A stretch of DNA of 8,580 bases from CAZVWH01 sp964631175 (GTDB lineage Bacteria; Planctomycetota; Phycisphaerae; Sedimentisphaerales; Anaerobacaceae). The stretch covers positions 1-8,580 of the forward strand of contig CAZVWH010000114.1 of assembly GCA_964631175.1 (NCBI GenBank), read 5' to 3'. This document shows, one piece after another, positions 1-4,783 of this stretch. The stretch's first letter is position 1, and each line of letters starts with the position of its first letter. The notes below the pieces were generated by a model, which saw nothing but the letters and a program-made list of their open reading frames with translations, did no database searches and had not been told where the DNA came from. The translations under genes were made by a program, and so were the position numbers.

Positions 1-712
1 ATAGTAGCTCTGGTTTCTGTGATTTCCACGATGGGGTTTCTTATCGGATTAGGTTATCCGGTTCACATCATGAGCTCGATGATACCAATTTTTCTTATGC
101 CGATAGCGGTGGTGGACTCGGTGCATATTCTTTCTGAGTTCTTTGACCTTTACAGCAAAGAAAAGGGCAGAAAAAATTCTATTCTGGAAGTTATGAGCAA
201 TTTATTTATGCCGATGCTTTATACCTCGCTGACCTCGGCGGCTGGTTTTGCGTCGCTGGCGCTTACGCCGATTCCGCCGGTGCAGGTCTTCGGCATATTC
301 GTGGCTATCGGCATTATGATTGCCTGGATTTGCACGGTTACTTTTGTGCCGGCATACGTGATGATGATTAAGGAAAGTCGGCTTGAGAACTTCGGAGCAA
401 CAGTAGTACACGAAGAAGAGCAAACCTGGCTTACAAGATTGTTACATGCAGCCGGTGGATTTACTTATAACGCTGCAAAACCGATCCTAATAGCGCTGGT
501 GATTGTCACTGTGGTGGCAGTATATGGTATCACTCGGATCGAGATAAATGACAATCCGATTAAATGGTTCTCGAAGAGACATCCTATAAGACAAGCGGAC
601 ATAGAATTGAACAAGCATTTCGGCGGGACCTATATGGCCTATTTGGTGCTTGAAGACAAAACGCCGGATACTGTTGACTTCGAATATGTAGATGTTGTGC
701 GTAACCACTGGC
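1..712 (+). pseudogene. RND/MMPL-type exporter, central fragment (open at left edge, C-terminal half lost)
   Basis: The reading frame is open from base 1, so the true start lies outside the window; the GTG at 19 is internal. Hydrophobic segments follow the pattern of the end of the first RND half. A helix carries the AVVDSVHI motif, in the place where RND/HAE3-type exporters keep a conserved acidic residue in a central membrane helix. Two further helices follow (around SLTSAAGFASLAL and GIFVAIGIMIAWICTVTFVP), then a cytoplasmic linker and another helix (PILIALVIVTVVAVYGI). Next come the first ~40 residues of the second periplasmic loop (NDNPIKWFSKRHPIR). Such proteins are inner-membrane, proton-driven exporters of lipids, hopanoids or drugs. 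RND-like sequence fades at about 660-712. The frame then runs on to a stop at about 888 through low-complexity S/T/R/A-rich residues, which is frame-shifted reading of the next gene. The protein is probably non-functional because helices 8-12 are missing. The family is fairly clear; the substrate is unknown. Confidence 0.8.
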
Positions 713-1388
713 GGATGCAATTCAGCACACCGATAAGCCGAACCGATGGTTCCGAGATGATGAGATTGCGGCGAGGCTGTATAAAAATATCAACGGTTAC
801 GAGCTTGCCTTCTACGGCTACCACGGCTACTGGAAGAGCCCCGGCGGACAGAACGCCGCGCGCAACCAGACGATTTTCCCCGACCTGAACGTTTATGGCA
901 CAAGTGTTCGCGGAGCTGTGGGCAAAGACATAGGAAATTTTGAGTTTGGGTACTATGAATCGGACGACGACCAGAGTGGAAAAGACCCGCTAATAAATAA
1001 TTCAGAATTGCGATTTCTGACCGGCTATACACAGGAAATTGGCATAGATTTCACAGCCGGTTTTCAATATTATCTTGAGCATATGTTGGACTACGGCCGG
1101 CATAGAGATAGCAATCCTGTGGGACTGGACCGTGACAGAAACAGGCACGTGATGACGGTTCGGCTGACGAAGCTGCTGATGAATCAGAATCTGAGGTGTT
1201 CTTTGTTTACTTATTATTCGCCGTCGGACAAGGATACTTATATGCGGCCGAACCTGCACTACAAGGTCACAGATAGTTTAGCTGTTGAAGCTGGGGCAAA
1301 TGTTTTTTTTGGTGATTACTCCAGTACATTCTTTGGCCAGTTCCAGAATAATACGAATCTTTACATAGCGCTGCGTTATAGCTTTTGA
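705..1388 (+). pseudogene. Outer-membrane beta-barrel protein, C-terminal fragment
   Basis: This frame is open from just after a stop at 702-704. It reads without interruption through DKPNRWFRDDEIAARLYKN and GYELAFYGYHGYWKSPGG to the stop at 1386-1388. An ATG at 918 exists but clearly coding sequence precedes it, so 918 is not a natural start. The protein is rich in alternating aromatic/polar strands (FEFGYYES, FTAGFQYYLEHML, CSLFTYYSPSDKD, LYIALRYSF). It ends in a terminal phenylalanine after an amphipathic strand, the usual beta-signal for BAM-dependent outer-membrane insertion. The aromatic pattern and RDDEIAARLY are reminiscent of alginate-export or DUF1302-like barrels, but the exact family is uncertain. 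Only about 225 residues remain, against roughly 400 or more expected; signal peptide and N-terminal strands are absent. It is fused out of frame to the exporter remnant upstream. Exporters of this type are often encoded next to barrel proteins, so a single deletion within one operon is the simplest explanation. Confidence 0.72.
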
Positions 1389-1518
1389 TGCGTCCCCTGG
1401 CCGCACTCAGGATGGCTTACCATTTTATATCTTTTGGCAGAACAGATGTTATAGCCAGAAGTTTAACCTTTCGTCTTTGCCACGATTTGGCTGGTCTGGT
1501 TAGGTTAGGTCTGAGAAA
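1389..1518. other. Convergent intergenic gap
   Basis: These 130 bases separate the + strand barrel remnant from the end of the - strand HEPN operon. They contain a short direct motif (GGTTAGGTTAGGT, about 1498-1510). A weak 7-bp AT-rich inverted repeat, GAAATTA/TAATTTC (1515-1521 and 1530-1536), overlaps the stop of the HEPN gene. I see no strong hairpin followed by a T-run, and no gene. Confidence 0.5.
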
Positions 1519-2007
1519 TTAATTACTGATAATTTCTTGGGCGTGACATTTGGCGGTATTAATAATGTGCTTCTCTCTCTCAGAATTATGTAATTTCTTA
1601 AAATCCTGTATGGTTGTCGTAGCAAGTCGCAAGCAGTCTTCACTATCATTAACGCGAAACACAAGGTGCAGTTTATAGTCTGCATCCGTTCGGCGTTGCA
1701 ACAAAGTCTTTAGTCGTGAATAAATCCCAAAGATTGTACTGTCTTTTGGTTTGGGCTTTTTCTCTGGATTCTTACGATTCTTCTCGGAATTATCCTGAAA
1801 AAAACGGGATTTGTGGAAGCACTCAAGGACAAACTGATGATGGGACTTGCGATTACGATCAGGTAATCGGACCTCTTTATCGGTCAAAAATTCCCGCAGG
1901 TAAAGGAACAATCCATAGTAAGAGCGATTTATTGATGTTCGAACGTGCCATTCTTCTTTTCGATTCTTGAGCAATTCCGCAGTCTTGTGAAAATCAGCAG
2001 GGTTCAT
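1519..2007 (-). CDS. HEPN-domain protein (UPF0332-like), putative RNase toxin or effector
   Basis: 162 aa. Residues 23-34 read RTSINRSYYGLF, matching the R-x3-S/N-R-x-YY-x2-F signature of UPF0332-type HEPN proteins. It is followed by RNRKSH (51-56), which fits the HEPN R-polar-x3-H pattern, and by RRTDADY (105-111), which fits the family's R-x2-ADY element. The order of the three elements agrees with the family. A Lys/Pro-rich insert (about 74-90) separates the second and third elements. HEPN proteins are all-alpha and many are metal-independent RNases acting as toxins or abortive-infection effectors; others are inactive binding modules. Family assignment is inferred from motifs; activity is not shown. 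It is last in a three-gene operon, and its ATG overlaps the stop of the preceding gene (TAATG), implying translational coupling. The usual partner, an MNT nucleotidyltransferase with a GS-x-DxD motif, is not present beside it. Confidence 0.72.
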   Translation of the reverse strand: MNPADFHKTAELLKNRKEEWHVRTSINRSYYGLFLYLREFLTDKEVRLPDRNRKSHHQFVLECFHKSRFFQDNSEKNRKNPEKKPKPKDSTIFGIYSRLKTLLQRRTDADYKLHLVFRVNDSEDCLRLATTTIQDFKKLHNSEREKHIINTAKCHAQEIISN

Positions 2008-2585
2008 TACTCAGTCCGCCTGATGGTTAGAACAAAGAAATCCAAGTTATCGTCGCTTATATTTTCTAACATCCAGTCATTCAAAGCATCATATTGATCA
2101 AAAGCAGTTTCTTGATCAGAAGCAACTTCGATTCTTATAACGATGTGCCCTTCTTCTTCGTAATCATCCGCATGGAAGCAGTCATATTCAGCCACAAGAC
2201 TTTGTATGTTTGAGAAGGTATTTTCTGCTTGATTTAGACATCTTATCAAGTCAGGAATTAAACCATGAGCCTTAGAAAATTCTTTGGCTATCTCCTCAAC
2301 CTTCCATGTAACTGACGGTTCTTCACAAATGCTAGTGTCTATTTGCTCCTTAGTTAGAGACCGAACGATTTCTTTCTTTGTATCTGAGTATTCTTTGTAG
2401 ATTAAGACGATAACTTGCTGAATGCCCTCTCTTACAAAAGAGACAGAGATGGTGTCTTTAAGTTGTTCCATGCTAAAGTCCGTCGAATCCGGGGCCCACA
2501 TCCCCGCTTTACTAATATTATATGCGTTTTGGAGTTCATCAAGAGAATGTTTAAGTTCGTGTGCTATTTCTGCTTTAACTGTCAT
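2007..2585 (-). CDS. Unknown protein, 192 aa, middle gene of the HEPN operon
   Basis: I do not recognise this family. The N-terminal ~130 residues look mainly helical and charged (ELKHSLDELQNAY, KVEEIAKEFSKAH, LIRCLNQAENTF). The C-terminus has a compact alpha/beta look: a strand GHIVIRIEV (146-154), an acidic helix with YDALNDWMLENI (165-176), and a strand LDFFVLTIRR (181-190). The protein is acidic, has no signal peptide or membrane segment, and is probably cytoplasmic. It starts one base after the stop of the 221-aa gene, and its stop overlaps the HEPN start, so the three products are probably made together. By position it could be the antitoxin or regulator of the HEPN protein; that is inference from context only. 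No DNA-binding helix-turn-helix, MNT motif or nuclease motif was seen. Confidence 0.75.
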   Translation of the reverse strand: MTVKAEIAHELKHSLDELQNAYNISKAGMWAPDSTDFSMEQLKDTISVSFVREGIQQVIVLIYKEYSDTKKEIVRSLTKEQIDTSICEEPSVTWKVEEIAKEFSKAHGLIPDLIRCLNQAENTFSNIQSLVAEYDCFHADDYEEEGHIVIRIEVASDQETAFDQYDALNDWMLENISDDNLDFFVLTIRRTE

Positions 2586-2586
2586 A

Positions 2587-3252
2587 CTATATAGCCTCCA
2601 GCATTTTCTGAATTATAGAATCCGAATAACCAGAGATCTCCGAAATTTTTCCTAATTCGCTTCCAAGCTCTTTCCAACTAGTAAAATCAAATTCATAGTT
2701 GAAATTGATTGATCGCTTCTTGTTTTCTTTATTTGGTTGTTCGACTGTCAAGGTAATACGGCCCCCTTGGTTTGAATAAGGATACCGCAACACAATGCTA
2801 GCAGCGATCTTGTCCTTTCCTATAATGCTTACTATTCTGCTGTTTTTAGATATAAATAGTTCTTGAAAATTCGTTGCTTCCTTAGGACTATTAAAGGTGA
2901 TTATTGAATTCAGATTTATTCCAACGAGTTTAAGTGGTGTATAAGGTAAAATTTCGAAATATTTATTAGCTATCTCAAGTATCTTTGTGTCTCCCCACTC
3001 TGAGATCTCTTTTTCTCTTATTTGAAATCTGCTTTCATCCACTATGAACTCTATATTATCTAATATTAGATTTGTAAAACCTGGTACAGAGACGAACTTT
3101 TTGACAAGTTTTTCCTGTGCGGAAATACTAACAAAAGGCTCTTGATCTAATGGTAAAATTTTATTATTTTTAAGAAAATCTATATTCAGAATTTGGGGAT
3201 TTGGGTCTCCCAATGCCACAAAACTTATGAAATTTTTCATTATATTAGCCAT
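2587..3252 (-). CDS. Unknown protein, 221 aa, first gene of the HEPN operon
   Basis: I do not recognise this family. The chosen ATG at 3252 has a GAGG ribosome-binding site 8 nt upstream; a second in-frame ATG at 3240 (MKNF) is possible. The sequence seems rich in beta strands (FVALGDPN, PFVSISAQ, NLILDNIEFIVD, SIVLRYPYS, GRITLTVEQ, SINFNYEFDF). It has a distinctive central stretch, YFEILPYTPLKLVGINLN (98-115), and a helical end (WKELGSELGKISEI...IIQKMLEAI). There is no signal peptide, membrane helix or catalytic motif, so it is probably cytoplasmic. The gene is visibly more AT-rich than the exporter/barrel remnant and the tail-like cluster, suggesting separate acquisition. The TYTP..GIN-like centre is vaguely reminiscent of sporadically distributed TIGR04255-type proteins, but I cannot support that assignment. 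It may be a sensor or cofactor of the HEPN module; this is a guess from operon position. Confidence 0.72.
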   Translation of the reverse strand: MANIMKNFISFVALGDPNPQILNIDFLKNNKILPLDQEPFVSISAQEKLVKKFVSVPGFTNLILDNIEFIVDESRFQIREKEISEWGDTKILEIANKYFEILPYTPLKLVGINLNSIITFNSPKEATNFQELFISKNSRIVSIIGKDKIAASIVLRYPYSNQGGRITLTVEQPNKENKKRSINFNYEFDFTSWKELGSELGKISEISGYSDSIIQKMLEAI

Positions 3253-3397
3253 TACAACTGCCTCAACAACAAGTACTTATCGGTCAAACAAATCCCTAGC
3301 TTGAAAAATCGCAGAAAAGTTTATACTCTACCCGCTTCATAGCGATGACAAACATATACAATAGTTTAACAAAAAACAAGCACTTTTACAATATATT
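3253..3397. other. AT-rich intergenic gap upstream of the HEPN operon
   Basis: 145 bases between two - strand units. The region should contain the HEPN operon promoter and possibly the end of the tail-like transcript. TATAAA (- strand, 3320-3325) and TTGTCA (3346-3351) lie 20 bases apart, too far for a confident sigma-70 assignment. The bases CGGTCAAACA near 3289-3298 match the tail of the 3992-4012 hairpin (CCGGTCAAACA), perhaps a decayed repeat copy. No gene is seen. Confidence 0.4.
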
Positions 3398-3976
3398 TTA
3401 GGCTTTCATCTCTGCTACAATTTGGCGGGTCTGGGGGGATTGGTTTCTTTGAGCCTCTTTGAATGCGGAGACGGATGATTCATTCTGCTTCTTGAAAAAC
3501 TCATTGCCGACGATAATCTCCTTTAGCGCCTGCGACTTTGTCCTTGCATCATTCAAGAATCTTACGGCTCTGGTTCCATAGACGCCACCTAATAAAGCAC
3601 TGATGCCGATAGCTAATTCCAAGGCTGAATCGGCTATCTGCCATGTATCCGGTCTATCCGCAGACTCAGCTAAAGCGGTGTGGGCCAATTGCACATTCGT
3701 CTGGCGCAGTATGTCTTCAGCCGTCTCATCCTGTGGAAATTCCTCCGGCAGGCCACAGAAAGAAACAAAGGCTCTCGACTGTAATTCGCTCAGTTTAGCA
3801 AGAGCCTGTAGCTTCTCCGAGGAGTCTTCTTGTTTAGCGGTTTCTAATGTCACCGTAGCCGTGTGGTTGTGCAGCCAGGCATTTTGCTTTTGTGCCTCGC
3901 TCGGTGCAAAACGCAAACTCTCACAACCAATCAACAAAAAACAAAGTATTGTCAATGTCACTGATGTTTTCTTCAT
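3398..3976 (-). CDS. Lipoprotein, 192 aa, last gene of the tail-like cluster
   Basis: The N-terminus has a basic MKKTS, a hydrophobic core and a lipobox LIGC with the lipidated cysteine at residue 18. The +2 residue is Glu rather than Asp, so in proteobacterial terms outer-membrane sorting is more likely than inner-membrane retention. After that come a helical, charged region (about 45-70) and a second hydrophobic or amphipathic segment (about 117-140, ALELAIGISALLGGVYG). The C-terminus is basic and helical (TKSQALKEII, AFKEAQRNQ). The start is secure: a strong AAGGAG lies just upstream of the ATG. It is the most downstream gene in the tail-like cluster and follows a one-pass membrane coiled-coil gene. 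That pairing resembles inner/outer membrane spanin partners of phage lysis cassettes, but the protein is longer than most o-spanins and no sequence motif confirms it. A structural or anchoring lipoprotein is an alternative. Confidence 0.75.
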   Translation of the reverse strand: MKKTSVTLTILCFLLIGCESLRFAPSEAQKQNAWLHNHTATVTLETAKQEDSSEKLQALAKLSELQSRAFVSFCGLPEEFPQDETAEDILRQTNVQLAHTALAESADRPDTWQIADSALELAIGISALLGGVYGTRAVRFLNDARTKSQALKEIIVGNEFFKKQNESSVSAFKEAQRNQSPQTRQIVAEMKA

Positions 3977-3991
3977 AACTTCTCTCCTTCA

Positions 3992-4012
3992 CCGGCACTA
4001 TAGATATGCCGG
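3992..4012. repeat. CCGGCA hairpin repeat, copy 1
   Basis: CCGGCA and TGCCGG arms (3992-3997 and 4007-4012) around a 9-base loop, followed by TCAAAC. It sits in the gap upstream of the lipoprotein gene. It has the same arm sequence, and nearly the same following bases, as the hairpin at 6630-6650, so the two belong to one dispersed family. Confidence 0.65.
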
Positions 4013-4025
4013 TCAAACAGAATAT

Positions 4026-4322
4026 TTAGCCCCCAAACCTGTCCTGAGCTCTGTCGAAGGATTTGTTTGGGGGTTTTTCTTTTTCCAGCGCTCGCAAGCG
4101 GTATTCGTAGGAGATACATTTCTCTGAGAGTAAATCCACCTCTTCCTGAAATTCCTTTTGGCACTGCAATAGTATAGTGACATCGTGCTGTAAAAGATAG
4201 AGCTGTCTTTGCAGATTGACCCAGCTTCCTACAATCAGAGCAGCAAGAAGAAATAGCTGTACAAGCGTAGAGACGTTTATCTGGCGGTTTAACTGCCATG
4301 ATCGCGTATTGTTCTCAGCCAT
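4026..4322 (-). CDS. One-pass membrane coiled-coil protein, 98 aa
   Basis: A short polar N-terminus (MAENNTRSWQLNRQ) is followed by INVS and one membrane helix (about 17-36, TLVQLFLLAALIVGSWVNL). A heptad-like helix follows (about 38-80, QRQLYLLQHDVTILLQ and RLRALEKE). Small membrane proteins with an NRxINVS-type start and a trailing coiled coil are common beside phage tail/lysis genes, where they are annotated as holin-like, i-spanin-like or unknown. The exact role here is not known. The last ~15 residues (PPNKSFDRAQDRFGG) are encoded by a dispersed palindromic repeat that has entered the 3' end, so the ancestral protein probably ended near KEKPP. The start ATG at 4322 has only a weak GAG-type site upstream, next to an opposed-heptamer repeat. 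Confidence 0.7.
   Translation of the reverse strand: MAENNTRSWQLNRQINVSTLVQLFLLAALIVGSWVNLQRQLYLLQHDVTILLQCQKEFQEEVDLLSEKCISYEYRLRALEKEKPPNKSFDRAQDRFGG
4030..4073. repeat. Dispersed palindromic repeat (FDRAQD type), copy 1, inside a gene end
   Basis: A 9-bp perfect stem, CCCCCAAAC/GTTTGGGGG (4030-4038 and 4065-4073), encloses a core CTGTCCTGAGC...GTCGAAGGAT. On the + strand the stem is followed by TTTTTCTTTTT, but no + strand gene is there to terminate. On the - strand it encodes SFDRAQDRFGG at the end of the 98-aa protein. The core recurs at 4739-4782 with a different centre (TCT versus GAA) and different stem bases. From memory, the FDRAQD peptide is a frequent spurious translation of a widespread intergenic repeat. 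Confidence 0.8.
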
Positions 4323-4336
4323 AACTCAACTCGACT

Positions 4337-4403
4337 TTGGTAACTGGTAATTGGTAACTTGTAACTAATCATCAATTACCAATTTCCAATCACCAATTAC
4401 CAT
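4337..4403. repeat. Opposed heptamer arrays, copy 1
   Basis: Four heptamers related to TTGGTAA (TTGGTAA, CTGGTAA, TTGGTAA, CTTGTAA; 4337-4364) face four heptamers of the reverse-complement type (TTACCAA, TTTCCAA, TCACCAA, TTACCAT; 4376-4403). The spacer is 11 bases. The whole can fold into a long imperfect hairpin. It fills the gap between the 93-aa and 98-aa genes and ends three bases from the stop of the former. Confidence 0.8.
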
Positions 4404-4406
4404 TTA

Positions 4407-4688
4407 TCATGGTTTTGCATAAAAGACGTTCTTGTCACCGACCCTTGACATTACGGCATACGTTCCTGCTGGTAGTGTCCCCTGCTCGAGGAATGATTCA
4501 GCTAAATTAACCGCCTGCATTTGTTGGCCCATTTCGACCGGCAGCGAGCCGGGCTCGCATATCACCACCGCACAGACGTTGTAAAAATTGTATGAAACGT
4601 GGCTTTTGACTTTGACCGCCCAAGCGGCTGCTCTGGCACCGGGCGATGTAACAACCGATGTCTCCTTTAAACTATTTGTATTAACCAT
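4407..4688 (-). CDS. Small unknown protein, 93 aa, of the tail-like cluster
   Basis: The ATG at 4688 is preferred over the GTG at 4697, because an AAAGG ribosome-binding site lies 8 nt before the ATG and overlaps the GTG. The first residues are polar (VNTNSLKET). A compact domain follows, with KVKSHVSYNFYNVCAVVI, MGQQMQAVNLAESF and LPAGTYAVMSRVGDKNVFYA. It has no signal peptide or membrane helix. I cannot name the family. Its size and its place directly after the hub-like gene are typical of small accessory tail or baseplate proteins, or of the uncharacterised proteins that sit between tail and lysis genes. Function is unknown. Confidence 0.68.
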   Translation of the reverse strand: MVNTNSLKETSVVTSPGARAAAWAVKVKSHVSYNFYNVCAVVICEPGSLPVEMGQQMQAVNLAESFLEQGTLPAGTYAVMSRVGDKNVFYAKP

Positions 4689-4738
4689 GTCACGCACCTT
4701 TTAACTTATGTGAACCCTGCAATAAATTGTAGTAATAA

Positions 4739-4782
4739 CCCCCCAATAAACCTGTCCTGAGCGAAGTCGAAGGATTGGGGGG
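4739..4782. repeat. Dispersed palindromic repeat (FDRAQD type), copy 2
   Basis: A 9-bp stem, CCCCCCAAT/ATTGGGGGG (4739-4747 and 4774-4782), encloses AAACCTGTCCTGAGC...GTCGAAGG. The core matches copy 1 at 4030-4073 except in the centre. It begins immediately after the stop of the 609-aa gene (4784-4786), so in the - strand transcript it is a hairpin directly behind the stop codon. It lacks a following U-run, so a classical intrinsic terminator is not supported. Confidence 0.8.
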
Positions 4783-4783
4783 G

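Noticed and set aside
202..824. Several - strand open frames across the exporter/barrel remnant
   Set aside because: They lie opposite clear exporter coding sequence, have basic/Ser-rich low-information translations and no ribosome-binding site or family pattern.
713..888. Exporter frame continuing to 888
   Set aside because: The translation turns into S/T/R/A-rich residues, while another frame gives barrel-like sequence over the same bases.
1716..1970. 84-aa + strand frame inside the HEPN gene
   Set aside because: Antisense to the better supported HEPN gene, with no recognisable motif.
3320..3351. Possible promoter TTGTCA-N20-TATAAA for the HEPN operon
   Set aside because: The 20-base spacing is too long for a confident sigma-70 promoter and the region is AT-rich, so chance matches are expected.
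4030..4080. Intrinsic terminator on the + strand (stem plus T-run)
   Set aside because: There is no + strand gene upstream to terminate. The same element family without a T-run occurs at 4739-4782, so it is better called a repeat.
3973..4299. 108-aa - strand frame overlapping the membrane coiled-coil gene
   Set aside because: Its translation is Cys/Arg-rich and reads through two repeats; the other frame has a clear membrane helix and coiled coil.
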